Origin: an uncultured Lachnospiraceae bacterium
Lineage (GTDB): Bacteria; Bacillota; Clostridia; Lachnospirales; Lachnospiraceae
Length of the DNA: 64,000 nucleotides
Assembly (NCBI GenBank): GCA_910586255.1
Contig: CAJUHR010000020.1
Coordinates: 19,817-83,816 of the forward strand
Reading direction: 5' to 3'
Position 1 is the first letter of the stretch, and each line of letters begins with the position of its first letter. The notes under the pieces are model-generated. The model did not search any database. It was not told where the DNA came from and saw nothing but the letters and a program-made list of their open reading frames with translations. The position numbers and the translations under genes were made by a program. Shown here one piece after another: positions 53,215 through 61,469 of this stretch.

Positions 53215-53243
53215 TTGCCCTTTCCGGGGGCTTTTGGTATACT
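53215..53243 (+). promoter_or_regulatory. Predicted sigma-A promoter of the GHL10-apt unit
   Basis: TTGCCC, 17 bases, TATACT. Upstream, GTGAACCGTAAC (53170-53181) is the reverse complement of the GTTACnGTTCAC word of the extragenic repeats. Confidence 0.55.
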
Positions 53244-53376
53244 GGTTTCTGATGGATAGTAATGTAGAAATTGGAAATACAGATAATTTTTTCCGGGGGT
53301 ACAAGCCGGTTGCCGCTTGGATTGCTGTCATGGTTTGATTATCTGGATTGGTATAGGAAAGCGTTTGGGAGGACAT

Positions 53377-54696
53377 ATGGCGGAGGCGATTTGCAGGGAA
53401 AGGGTTTCTGCAGAGAAGGAGAGAAGCAAAAGAGCAGGGAGGGTGATAGGACTCTGTCTGGCTGCTATTTTGATGGCAATGGGAGCATTTTCGGCTTATG
53501 GAGCCCCGGGGGAGGGAGGCAGCGGACTGTGGACGGCAGGAGGCGGCGAGCCCCAGGGGGGGCCGTCTCCTGTGGAGGAGCTTCGGGGTGTGTGGATCTC
53601 TTATCTGGACTGGGAGAAGCTGCCTGGGGATCGTGCAGGCTTTAAAAAGGGCGTGGATCAGATGATGGACCGATGTGTGGCCTTAAAGATGAATGCGGTA
53701 TTTGTCCAGGTGCGTCCGGACGCGGATGCCATGTACCCCTCCGAGTATTTTCCCTGGTCCCGCTTTGTGACAGGGACTCAAGGGGAGGATCCCGGATATG
53801 ATCCGCTGGCATATTTTGTGGAGGCGGCTCACAACCGGGGACTTCAGTTTCATGCGTGGATCAACCCATATCGGGTCACCGGATATTTGAACCGCTGGAA
53901 TCAGGTGTCGGAGGAGAGTTTTGCCAAGCAATGGCTGACAGATGCAGACCCTTTAAATGACCGCTGGGTGCTTCGCCAGAGCGGAGAGTACTATTTAAAT
54001 CCTGCCGTGAAGGCGGTTCGGGAGCGGATCATCCATGGGGTTCAGGAGATTGTGGACAATTATGATGTGGACGGGATCCACTTTGACGACTATTTTTATC
54101 CGGAGGTCAATGACCAGGACGAGAATAAGTGGTTTGACAAGCCGGAGTATGATCAGTCCGGCAGCACTCTCTCCATCAGTGACTGGCGCAGGGAGAATAT
54201 AAATCAGCTGATTCGGGGCGTGTATCAGGTGGTTAAGGAGGCGGATCCCCGGATCCAGTTTGGAATCAGCCCGGAGGGATATGTGGATCATTTGAGAAGC
54301 AATACCCGGCTTTTTGCGGATATCGATACCTGGATGTCAGAGGAAGGGTATGTGGATTATATCATGCCTCAGATATACTGGGGATTTGAGCACAAGCTTT
54401 CGGACGGAAGTCCGGCGCCCTTCGCCTTTTCCAACAATTTAAAAACGTGGATTCGCCTGAAAAAGAAGGGGAATGTGCGGCTGTATCTGGGCCTTGCCAT
54501 GTATAAGACTGGTTCGGGCAGCACGGACAACAACGCGGTTCCGGAATGGCTTAGGAGAAATGATATTATAAAACGGCAGGTGGAGGAGGGCCGTGGCAGC
54601 GGCCAGGTTTCGGGCTACTGCTTTTACGCCTACAGCTCTTTTCAGGAGTCCTCCTGTCAGGCCGAGGTGGCAAATCTTATGAAAGTATTTAAATAG
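53377..54696 (+). CDS. Secreted glycosyl hydrolase-like 10 (GHL10/YngK) protein
   Basis: A 439-aa exported protein. A basic start and hydrophobic segment (VIGLCLAAILMAMGAFSAYG) form a signal peptide. The TIM-barrel domain follows from about residue 65: RGVWISYLDW, NAVFVQVRPDADAMYPSE, FHAWINPYR, GIHFDDYFYP (probable catalytic acids) and IMPQIYWGFE. The family is linked to peptidoglycan or other wall glycans; the substrate is not known here. ATG 53377 is chosen because GGAGG lies 5 bases before it and a proper signal peptide results. Confidence 0.88.
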   Translation: MAEAICRERVSAEKERSKRAGRVIGLCLAAILMAMGAFSAYGAPGEGGSGLWTAGGGEPQGGPSPVEELRGVWISYLDWEKLPGDRAGFKKGVDQMMDRCVALKMNAVFVQVRPDADAMYPSEYFPWSRFVTGTQGEDPGYDPLAYFVEAAHNRGLQFHAWINPYRVTGYLNRWNQVSEESFAKQWLTDADPLNDRWVLRQSGEYYLNPAVKAVRERIIHGVQEIVDNYDVDGIHFDDYFYPEVNDQDENKWFDKPEYDQSGSTLSISDWRRENINQLIRGVYQVVKEADPRIQFGISPEGYVDHLRSNTRLFADIDTWMSEEGYVDYIMPQIYWGFEHKLSDGSPAPFAFSNNLKTWIRLKKKGNVRLYLGLAMYKTGSGSTDNNAVPEWLRRNDIIKRQVEEGRGSGQVSGYCFYAYSSFQESSCQAEVANLMKVFK

Positions 54697-54712
54697 AGGA
54701 GGAAGGTACATA

Positions 54713-55237
54713 ATGAAAAAGCTGGAGGACTATGTGGTGAGTATTCCGGATTTTCCGGAGCCGGGGATTATTTTCCGGGATGTGACATCAATTCTGCAGG
54801 ATAAGGACGGGCTTCGTCTGGCCATTGACAGTCTCCTTCGGATGCTGGAAGGAGTGGATTTTGATGTGGTTTTAGGGCCGGAGTCCAGGGGCTTTATTTT
54901 TGGTATGCCGGTGGCCTATGCGCTCCACAAGAGCTTTGTGCCGGTGAGAAAGAAGGGCAAGCTGCCCCGGGAAACCATGTCAGCAAAGTATGAGCTGGAG
55001 TACGGCATAGCGGAGATCGAGATTCACAAGGATGCCATCCGGCCAGGTCAGAAGGTAGTGATCGTGGATGATCTGATTGCCACCGGAGGCACCATTGAGG
55101 CGATTGTGGGACTTGTGGAGCAATTAGGCGGGGAAGTGGTGAAGATATGCTTTGTCATGGAGCTGGCCGGGCTTTTGGGCAGAGAAAAGCTTGGGAAATA
55201 CCCAGTAGAGTCTGCGATTATCTATGAAGGAAAATAA
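54713..55237 (+). CDS. apt: Adenine phosphoribosyltransferase
   Basis: Purine salvage: adenine plus PRPP to AMP. The PRPP loop reads VVIVDDLIATGGT (about residues 117-129) and the N-terminal RDVTSIL segment fits bacterial APRTs. 174 aa. It follows the GHL10 gene by 16 bases with AGGAGGAAG before the ATG, and overlaps the next gene by 14 bases. Confidence 0.95.
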   Translation: MKKLEDYVVSIPDFPEPGIIFRDVTSILQDKDGLRLAIDSLLRMLEGVDFDVVLGPESRGFIFGMPVAYALHKSFVPVRKKGKLPRETMSAKYELEYGIAEIEIHKDAIRPGQKVVIVDDLIATGGTIEAIVGLVEQLGGEVVKICFVMELAGLLGREKLGKYPVESAIIYEGK

Positions 55238-55586
55238 AGTGGGACAATGGTCTTTGATTGGCCATAGCAGGAGAAAGGAGAGGGAGCCGGAAGAAGAGAC
55301 GGCAAAAGGTCTGCGGGCAGGCCGGATGGCTGTTGGCATGGCATTGATGACCGGGTTTGCTTTTTTGATGCCAATAACGGGATTTGTGCCGGATTGTCTG
55401 CTGTTTTTAGTCCTTTACGGATATCTGCTGGGAGAGAGACGGATTTTGTTTTTGGGAATCTGCTCTTTTGCTGTCACCCTTTTGATTTACATGATTTTTC
55501 ATGGGATTTTTGGGATTTTGCTTCCGGAGGGTATTGGGATATTTGCCAGGATCCCGCAGCTTTTGGGAGCGTTTTGGCCATTTTAA
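55224..55586 (+). CDS. tctB: TctB-like small membrane subunit of a tricarboxylate transporter
   Basis: A 120-aa protein with a charged N-terminus (about 35 residues) and three or four membrane helices from residue 36. It stands directly before a TctA gene, the place of TctB in tripartite tricarboxylate transporters; sequence conservation in TctB is low. It begins inside apt. GTG 55239, with AAGGA 8 bases before it, is an alternative start. Confidence 0.68.
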   Translation: MKENKVGQWSLIGHSRRKEREPEEETAKGLRAGRMAVGMALMTGFAFLMPITGFVPDCLLFLVLYGYLLGERRILFLGICSFAVTLLIYMIFHGIFGILLPEGIGIFARIPQLLGAFWPF

Positions 55587-55610
55587 AACAGTGGGGAGAT
55601 ACAAAGAAGG

Positions 55611-57098
55611 ATGTTTACTGTTTTCTTTTCCGGGTTGAGTTTCCTTATGACACCGGCTGCTCTTTTGGCGGTGACAGGGGGAACCATGCTGGGGATTATT
55701 TTTGGCGCCATGCCGGGAGTAAACGCGTCAATGGCGGTGGTTTTGGCTCTGCCGGCGGCCTATACCATGGATTCGGTTATGGCAATGGCATTTTTGTCAT
55801 CTGTGTACTGTGCTGCCATTACCGGCGGAGGGATCACGGCTATTTTGTTTCGAGTGCCGGGAACACCAGCCAGTGCTCCTACCACTCTGGACGGTTATCC
55901 CATGGCCAGGAGAGGTCAGGCAGGAAGGGCATTGGGGTATTCTCTGGCAGCGTCCGCGATGGGAGGAATCATTGGGGCTGTGGCCATGGCGCTTCTCTGT
56001 CCGTCTCTTTCCATGGTGGCTCTTATGTTCGGCCCTTCCGAGATGGCTGCCATGTATTTTCTGAGCTTTTCCATTCTGGCCTGTCTGGACCACAAAAATA
56101 TTATAAAGACGTTGGCTGCGGGCGTTACAGGGCTTCTCATTGCCTGTGTGGGAAGGGATTTGATGACGGGAAATCTCCGGTTTGCTTGGGACGGTCCGAC
56201 ATCTGTCTCTGAGCCGGAGGTACTACCGATTCTGATCGGCCTTTTTGCAGTGGGAGGAGTGCTGGCCCAGACCGGCAAGGAGAGAAAGGAAAGCAGAAAA
56301 AGCCGGCCGGAAAGCAACGGAAGTCTGGGGAAAGTTTTTCCTTCTGTGAAGAAGCTGTGGCAGCTGCGGCTTCCCATGGCCCGGTCCTCCCTGATAGGGG
56401 TGCTTGTAGGAATACTGCCGGGCGCCGGAGCCACCAGCGCCTCCTTTTTGTCCTACGCCATAGAGAAAAAGCTCTCTCCTTATCCTGAGAAGCTGGGTAC
56501 AGGCATTCCGGAGGGAATTGTGGTGTCTGAGGCCGCCAACAACGGGGCCGTGGGAGGATCCGTGATTCCTCTTTTGTCTTTGGGGATTCCCGGGGGAAAC
56601 GCGGTGGCTCTCATCATGGCGTTTCTCATGGCCAGGGACGCGCAGATTGGCCCGGGGCTTCATCCGGAATATTTGGCCGGGGCTTTTGGGGCCATGCTCT
56701 TTTCTAATCTTGTGATGGTAATCATTGCCGCGTTGGTGGCAAAAAGCCTTGTGAGGCTTCTTCTGGTGCCCTATCAGGTAGTGGGGCCGGTGATTGTGGT
56801 GATGGCCTTTGTCAGTGCCTACGGACTGAACCACAATATGATGGATGTGGTTCTGATGATGGGGGCCGGCTTTGCAGGATGCGTGATGGTCAGTCGGGGA
56901 TACAGCCTGTCCGCTCTGGTGCTGGGTCTGGTTCTGGGCCGGATGTGGGAGCGAAATCTGCGGTATGCCTACACAGTGGCAGGAGGAAACCCGGAGAGGA
57001 TTATGACAAGGCCGCTTACGGTGATGCTTTTGGCCGTCAGCATAGTCATTCTCCTGTACCCGGTTGCGAAGCTGTTTGCGTCCGGGAAAAAGGATTGA
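55611..57098 (+). CDS. tctA: Tripartite tricarboxylate transporter permease TctA
   Basis: A 495-aa carrier with 11-12 membrane helices. Conserved blocks are GIIFGAMPGVNASMA, ITGGGITAILFRVPGTPAS, GVLVGILPGAGATSASFLSY and GIPGGNAVALI, the two pseudo-symmetric substrate sites of TctA. No periplasmic-type TctC receptor gene is nearby, which is unusual for a TTT system. Next to citDEF and a LysR gene, citrate is the likely substrate. A terminator follows. Confidence 0.92.
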   Translation: MFTVFFSGLSFLMTPAALLAVTGGTMLGIIFGAMPGVNASMAVVLALPAAYTMDSVMAMAFLSSVYCAAITGGGITAILFRVPGTPASAPTTLDGYPMARRGQAGRALGYSLAASAMGGIIGAVAMALLCPSLSMVALMFGPSEMAAMYFLSFSILACLDHKNIIKTLAAGVTGLLIACVGRDLMTGNLRFAWDGPTSVSEPEVLPILIGLFAVGGVLAQTGKERKESRKSRPESNGSLGKVFPSVKKLWQLRLPMARSSLIGVLVGILPGAGATSASFLSYAIEKKLSPYPEKLGTGIPEGIVVSEAANNGAVGGSVIPLLSLGIPGGNAVALIMAFLMARDAQIGPGLHPEYLAGAFGAMLFSNLVMVIIAALVAKSLVRLLLVPYQVVGPVIVVMAFVSAYGLNHNMMDVVLMMGAGFAGCVMVSRGYSLSALVLGLVLGRMWERNLRYAYTVAGGNPERIMTRPLTVMLLAVSIVILLYPVAKLFASGKKD

Positions 57099-57111
57099 AG
57101 GAAGAAAATGA

Positions 57112-57152
57112 AAAAGAGCAGCAGGATCTTTGCGGGATCATGCTGTCTTTTT
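57112..57152 (+). terminator. Intrinsic terminator after tctA
   Basis: AAAAGAGCAGCAGGATC pairs with GATCATGCTGTCTTTTT with few mismatches and ends in five T. Confidence 0.75.
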
Positions 57153-57219
57153 GTAATGCAGGCCAGCAAAAGGCAGTTTGCCGCTAAAACAGTATGAGGG
57201 ACGCGTGGCGGATGGGGCA

Positions 57220-58128
57220 TCAGCAGGTTTGACTGCCGTATTCGGACAGGATATTGATAAAATCCCGCATATATTTGGTTAGATAGAGATCCTTGCGGTG
57301 GCATACATAACAGTGACGCTTACTGTCCGTGTCCTTTAGGGGGTAGATATTTGCCTGAGATGGAATGGGTCCTTCCTTCTCGATATAGCCTAAGGGACAG
57401 ATCATGACGGCCCTGCAGGCAACAACCACCTTTTTTTCAACCTCGATGCTGGCGCTCTCCAAAAGGAGCTTGGGAGAAATATTGTTGGAGGCAAAAAGAA
57501 TATCCTGGATTGCCCGGATGCTGTGGCCGGGCTTATTGGAGATAAAACATTCATTTTTAGCTTCCAGGATGGAAATAGGGGTTCCGTTGGGAATCCGATG
57601 GGCCAGATCCGTGTCTTTGTTGGCCAGAAGAACCAGCTCTTCATTTTCAATCAGGGTGTATTGCAGCTCCTCATAGCGGGGGATGGTGGTCATGCAGGCA
57701 ATGTCCACCTTTCCGTCCAAAAGAAGCTTTTCCGTTTCCGTGGAGCCGTATTCTGTCAGTTCAATATCTACATGGGGATATTTTTCAAAAAATACGGGAA
57801 GCGCATGAGGGAGAATCTGCATGCCACGCTGGACAGGGATTCCCAGACGAAATTTCCCGTGGTCCTCATGGTTGATTTCCTCAATTTCCTTTTTCAGATT
57901 TTCGTTGATGGCAAGAACCTGCCGGGCGGCTTCCATATAGCGCTGTCCCGCGTAGGTAAGGGTCAGAGGGTCCTTGGTTCGGTTGAAGATAGGGGCTCCT
58001 AAGTTGTTCTCCACCAGCTTTACCATCTGGCTTAAGGAGGGCTGGGAGACATAGAGCTTCCGGGCGGCATTGGTGATGCCTCCTTCCTGCAAAATGGTGA
58101 GCATATATTGGGCATGTTTGATATTCAC
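57220..58128 (-). CDS. LysR family transcriptional regulator
   Basis: A 302-aa LTTR. The winged HTH occupies residues 1-60 (GGITNAARKLYVSQPSLSQMVKLVE region) and the effector domain runs from about 90. GTG 58128 has AAGGAGG 6 bases before it. It is divergent from citDEF and convergent with tctA, so it probably activates citrate lyase, perhaps with citrate as signal. This follows from the usual logic of divergent LysR genes, not from direct evidence. Confidence 0.9.
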   Translation of the reverse strand: MNIKHAQYMLTILQEGGITNAARKLYVSQPSLSQMVKLVENNLGAPIFNRTKDPLTLTYAGQRYMEAARQVLAINENLKKEIEEINHEDHGKFRLGIPVQRGMQILPHALPVFFEKYPHVDIELTEYGSTETEKLLLDGKVDIACMTTIPRYEELQYTLIENEELVLLANKDTDLAHRIPNGTPISILEAKNECFISNKPGHSIRAIQDILFASNNISPKLLLESASIEVEKKVVVACRAVMICPLGYIEKEGPIPSQANIYPLKDTDSKRHCYVCHRKDLYLTKYMRDFINILSEYGSQTC

Positions 58129-58156
58129 GGGGAAGCCTCCTTGTCTGAATGTTTAT

Positions 58157-58204
58157 AACTTATGATAGCACAAAGAAGGAAGGTTGGCAAAGTATCTATA
58201 AGTT
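58157..58204. promoter_or_regulatory. Candidate LysR binding region between lysR and citD
   Basis: AACTTAT (58157-58163) and ATAAGTT (58198-58204) are perfect inverted arms, and TATAAG recurs at 58220. The sites lie between the two divergent promoters, in the place expected for an LTTR. Confidence 0.4.
58162..58190 (-). promoter_or_regulatory. Predicted promoter of the LysR gene
   Basis: On the minus strand: TTGCCA, 17 bases, TATCAT. The -10 box overlaps one arm of the inverted repeat below, which fits self-repression. Confidence 0.55.
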
Positions 58205-58236
58205 TTTTGTTATTTCCTGTATAAGAATATATGTAT

Positions 58237-58265
58237 TTGCGCCAAAAAGGAGAAGATGGTACAAT
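58237..58265 (+). promoter_or_regulatory. Predicted promoter of citDEF
   Basis: TTGCGC, 17 bases, TACAAT, 76 bases before citD. The poor -35 box fits a promoter that needs an activator. Confidence 0.55.
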
Positions 58266-58341
58266 TTTTTTAGTGGAATTGACGTGAGCCTTCTGGCTCG
58301 GAAGCTGAAAACTGTGTATTTTATGTATGAGGAGGACGGAT

Positions 58342-58641
58342 ATGGAGATTAAGAAAGCAGCCATGGCCGGGACCTTAGAGTCCAGTGATGCCCAGGTGAC
58401 GGTGGAGCCGGGGGACGGCCGGATTGAGCTTTCCATTGAGAGCAGCGTGATTCATCAGTTCGGAAAGCAGATTCGTGCAGTCATTCTGGAAACCTTAGGA
58501 CGGCTGGAGGTGGAGAGCGCCAAGGTGACAGTGGTGGACAAGGGAGCTTTAGACTGTACCTTAAAAGCCCGTGTGGAGTGCGCGGTGTACCGTTCCAATG
58601 ACGTGACAGAGAATTTGCCGTGGGGAGGTGTGATCAAATGA
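58342..58641 (+). CDS. citD: Citrate lyase acyl carrier protein (gamma subunit)
   Basis: Carries the phosphoribosyl-dephospho-CoA group of citrate lyase. The 99-aa protein has AMAGTLESSD near the start, where the attachment Ser lies. ATG 58342 is chosen since GAGGAGG lies 6-7 bases before it. It overlaps citE by ATGA. Confidence 0.93.
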   Translation: MEIKKAAMAGTLESSDAQVTVEPGDGRIELSIESSVIHQFGKQIRAVILETLGRLEVESAKVTVVDKGALDCTLKARVECAVYRSNDVTENLPWGGVIK

Positions 58642-59540
58642 GCCATCCGAATAAAAAGAGATTGAGACGTTCCATGATGTTTTTAAACTGTCAGAAGCCG
58701 GGGCTGATCAAGGACCCTTATATTTACAAGCCGGATTCCATCATGCTGGATCTGGAGGACGCGGTGGCGGAGAACCAGAAGGACGCGGCCAGGTATTCTC
58801 TGTACCATGCCTTACAGGAGATTGATTACCGGGGAGTGGAGAGAGTGGTCCGGATCAATGGTCTGGATACGCCCCACTGGAAGGAAGACATCCGTGTCTG
58901 TGTGGCCGGAGGCGCCGACACTATCCGAATTGCCAAGACGGAGAGTGCAAGGGATGTGCAGATTGTGGAAGAGCACGTGCTGGCGGCAGAAAGGGAGTTT
59001 GGCCGTCCGGAGGGTTCCACCCTTCTTATGTCTGCTCTGGAGTCCTGCAAAGGCGTGCTGCATGCTTTGGAGGTCTGTGAATCCTCGGATCGTCTCATCG
59101 GCATTGCCCTCAGCGGCGGCGATTACACAAAGGATCTGCAGACAGTGATCACGGGAACCGGCGTGGAGCTGCAGGGAGCCAGGCAGCAGATGATCATCGC
59201 TGCCAGGGCCGCAGGTGTTCAGTGCTGGGATACGGTGTTTACCAACTTAGACGCCATGGATGTGTTTGAGGAAGAAGTCCGGATGATCAAGATGATGGGC
59301 TTTGACGGCAAATCTCTGGTAAATCCCAGGCAGATTGACATTGTACATAAAATATTCACACCTAGCCAGAAGGAGATCATCTTTGCGGAGAAGGTGGTTA
59401 AGGAGATTGACGAGAAGAAGGCGCTGGGAATCGGTGTGTTTACAGTGGACGGCAAGATGATTGACATTGCATTTTATGACGGAGCAAAGAGGACGATCGC
59501 GTTGGCGAAGGCATCAGGCGTATATGAGGGGGATCTGTAA
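58638..59540 (+). CDS. citE: Citrate lyase beta subunit
   Basis: Cleaves citryl-ACP to acetyl-ACP and oxaloacetate. The TIM-barrel enzyme shows MLDLEDAVAENQKDAAR near the start, the substrate Arg in VVRINGLDTP, and FDGKSLVNPRQI near the end. 300 aa. ATG 58638 overlaps the citD stop; the frame is open further upstream but inside citD. Confidence 0.95.
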   Translation: MSHPNKKRLRRSMMFLNCQKPGLIKDPYIYKPDSIMLDLEDAVAENQKDAARYSLYHALQEIDYRGVERVVRINGLDTPHWKEDIRVCVAGGADTIRIAKTESARDVQIVEEHVLAAEREFGRPEGSTLLMSALESCKGVLHALEVCESSDRLIGIALSGGDYTKDLQTVITGTGVELQGARQQMIIAARAAGVQCWDTVFTNLDAMDVFEEEVRMIKMMGFDGKSLVNPRQIDIVHKIFTPSQKEIIFAEKVVKEIDEKKALGIGVFTVDGKMIDIAFYDGAKRTIALAKASGVYEGDL

Positions 59541-59541
59541 G

Positions 59542-61104
59542 ATGATAAATGCTGTAGGTAGAGAAATCCCGGAAGAGGTATTGAAGGCCACAAATAAGGA
59601 GGCGTTTAAGGGAGCTTATGCTTTTGACAATTATGAATATGTGAAGGCAGCGCCCAAGGCCAGGACCATGATGGACCCGAAGAGGAGCAAAATGGTGGAA
59701 AGCATCCACGAGGCTCTGGTGAAATGTGAGATTAAGGATGGTATGACGATCTCCTTTCACCACCATTTCCGGGAAGGAGATTATGTGGTAAACATGGTCA
59801 TGGAGGAGATTCATAATATGGGGATCAAGGGACTGACCATCTGTGCCAGCTCTCTGGGCAAGGCCAATGACCCCATTGTGCCCTACATTGATGACGGAAC
59901 CATCGTGGGTATTCAGTCCTCCGGAGTGCGGGGAAAGATCGGCGAGGCCATTTCCACCGGCAGGCTTAAGGAGCTGGCTATCATGCGGTCCCACGGAGGA
60001 CGGGTGCGGGCTGTGGAGTCGGGGGAGGTTCATATTGACATTGCCTTTATCGGAGCACCCACCTGTGACGAGTACGGGAACATGAGAGCCAATGGAGGAA
60101 AGAGCGACTGCGGAGTTCTCTCCTATGCCATGGTGGATGCCCAGTATGCAGATAAGGTGGTGGCCATCACAGACTGTCTGGTGCCATTTCCAAATATTCC
60201 AGCCAGTATTTCCATGACTCAGGTGGACTTTGTGTGTGTGGTGGATGAGATCGGAAATCCGGCCAAAATAGCTACCGGGGCAGCTAAGCCCACCACGGAT
60301 GTGAGAAAGATCATGATGGCGGATTATTGTACCCAGTTTGTGATCAATACTCCCTACTTTAAGGAAGGCTTTTCCTATCAGACCGGCGTGGGCGGCGCCT
60401 CCATCGCCTCCACAATCTCTCTGGGAAAGATCATGGAGGAGAGAGGAATTCATATGGGATTGGGCCTGGGCGGCATCACCACTCCCATGTGCAATCTGCT
60501 GGCCAAGGGGCTGATCAACAAGATTGTGGATACCCAGGACTTTGATATGGGGGCCATTGAGTCCATTAAATCAAATCCCAACCACATTGAGATCTCTGCT
60601 TCCGAGTATGCGGATCCCTTCAACAAGGGAGCTTATGTCAATAAGCTGGATTTCGTGATTCTGGCTTCCCTGGAAGTGGATGTGAACTTTAACTGCAACG
60701 TGGTGGTAGGCTCGGACGGAATGATTACCGGCGCCCAGGGAGGACATCCGGACACGGCGGCAGGAGCAAAGTGCACTATTGTCATAGCGCCGCTTTTGCA
60801 GGGGCGGATTCCGGCCATCTGCACCAATGTGACTACCGTAACCACACCGGGCGAGACTGTGGATGTGGTGATTACAGATTACGGGATTGCCATTAATCCA
60901 AAAAGACAGGATCTGATCGAGTGTATGAGGGATGTGAAGCTTCCCTTCTGTACCATCGAGGAGCTGCGGGATAAGGCTTATGCCATTGTGGGTGAGCCGG
61001 ATCCGGTACAGTTTAAAGACCGGGTTGTGGGAATCATTGAGAGCCGAGACGGAACGGTCTTGGACGTGGTTCGGGAAATTAAGGAGTACGAATTTTCAGA
61101 TTGA
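59542..61104 (+). CDS. citF: Citrate lyase alpha subunit (citrate CoA-transferase)
   Basis: Transfers the ACP from acetyl to citrate, completing the lyase cycle. The 520-aa protein begins with the family start INAVGREIPEEV and contains FHHHFREGDYV and GGHPDTAAGAKCT. ATG 59542 directly follows the citE stop, with GAGGGGGAT as ribosome site. The ligase citC and the cofactor genes citX and citG are not in the window and must be elsewhere if the enzyme is active. Confidence 0.95.
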   Translation: MINAVGREIPEEVLKATNKEAFKGAYAFDNYEYVKAAPKARTMMDPKRSKMVESIHEALVKCEIKDGMTISFHHHFREGDYVVNMVMEEIHNMGIKGLTICASSLGKANDPIVPYIDDGTIVGIQSSGVRGKIGEAISTGRLKELAIMRSHGGRVRAVESGEVHIDIAFIGAPTCDEYGNMRANGGKSDCGVLSYAMVDAQYADKVVAITDCLVPFPNIPASISMTQVDFVCVVDEIGNPAKIATGAAKPTTDVRKIMMADYCTQFVINTPYFKEGFSYQTGVGGASIASTISLGKIMEERGIHMGLGLGGITTPMCNLLAKGLINKIVDTQDFDMGAIESIKSNPNHIEISASEYADPFNKGAYVNKLDFVILASLEVDVNFNCNVVVGSDGMITGAQGGHPDTAAGAKCTIVIAPLLQGRIPAICTNVTTVTTPGETVDVVITDYGIAINPKRQDLIECMRDVKLPFCTIEELRDKAYAIVGEPDPVQFKDRVVGIIESRDGTVLDVVREIKEYEFSD

Positions 61105-61201
61105 GATTAGGGGAGGTTAAGATTTTATAGAAGGCACGCCTTGGAAAAGAGGAGGGAGACGGCCGGAAAGGGTCTGCGGATTTTTCCGGTTTCGAGATTC
61201 A

Positions 61202-61230
61202 CAGAAAACCTGCCACCGGCAGCTTTTCTG
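61202..61230 (+). other. Strong hairpin in the citF downstream gap
   Basis: CAGAAAAcCTGCC and GGCAGcTTTTCTG pair around ACC with one C-C mismatch. It may protect the citDEF mRNA 3' end. The 365-base gap 61105-61469 otherwise holds only the terminator and promoter listed here. Confidence 0.5.
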
Positions 61231-61295
61231 CGTGCTGAGGCAAAGAATTCCAAAATCTATGATTTTTGCTAAATGCGAAACTCAGAGATTTGAGG

Positions 61296-61335
61296 ACACC
61301 GCTTCGGGAGAGGGATACCGGGGCGGTGTTTTTTT
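61296..61335 (+). terminator. Intrinsic terminator after citF
   Basis: ACACCGCTTCGG and CCGGGGCGGTGT pair and run into seven T, about 190 bases after the citF stop. Confidence 0.8.
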
Positions 61336-61387
61336 GAAGGGACTGTAACTATTTATGAAAAAATAAGAACAAATGTTTGGAAAGGGG

Positions 61388-61416
61388 TTGAAATTTTGGG
61401 GGGATTGTGGTAGGAT
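61388..61416 (+). promoter_or_regulatory. Predicted promoter of the radical SAM gene
   Basis: TTGAAA, 17 bases, TAGGAT. Confidence 0.45.
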
Positions 61417-61469
61417 ACTTACATAGAACGTGTGTTTGATTTTGGTGAGCGATTGGGGGATGAAGACAG

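Noticed and set aside
53252..53338. 28-codon ORF (MDSNVEIGNTD...) just after a promoter
   Set aside because: No ribosome site, and it would start almost at the transcription start; no conserved feature.
55394..56212. 272-codon plus-strand frame, Gly/Ser/Cys-rich
   Set aside because: A +1-frame shadow of tctB/tctA, which have the membrane helices and conserved blocks.
59440..60453. 337-codon minus-strand frame
   Set aside because: Antisense to citE/citF; composition is a mirror of the conserved lyase codons.
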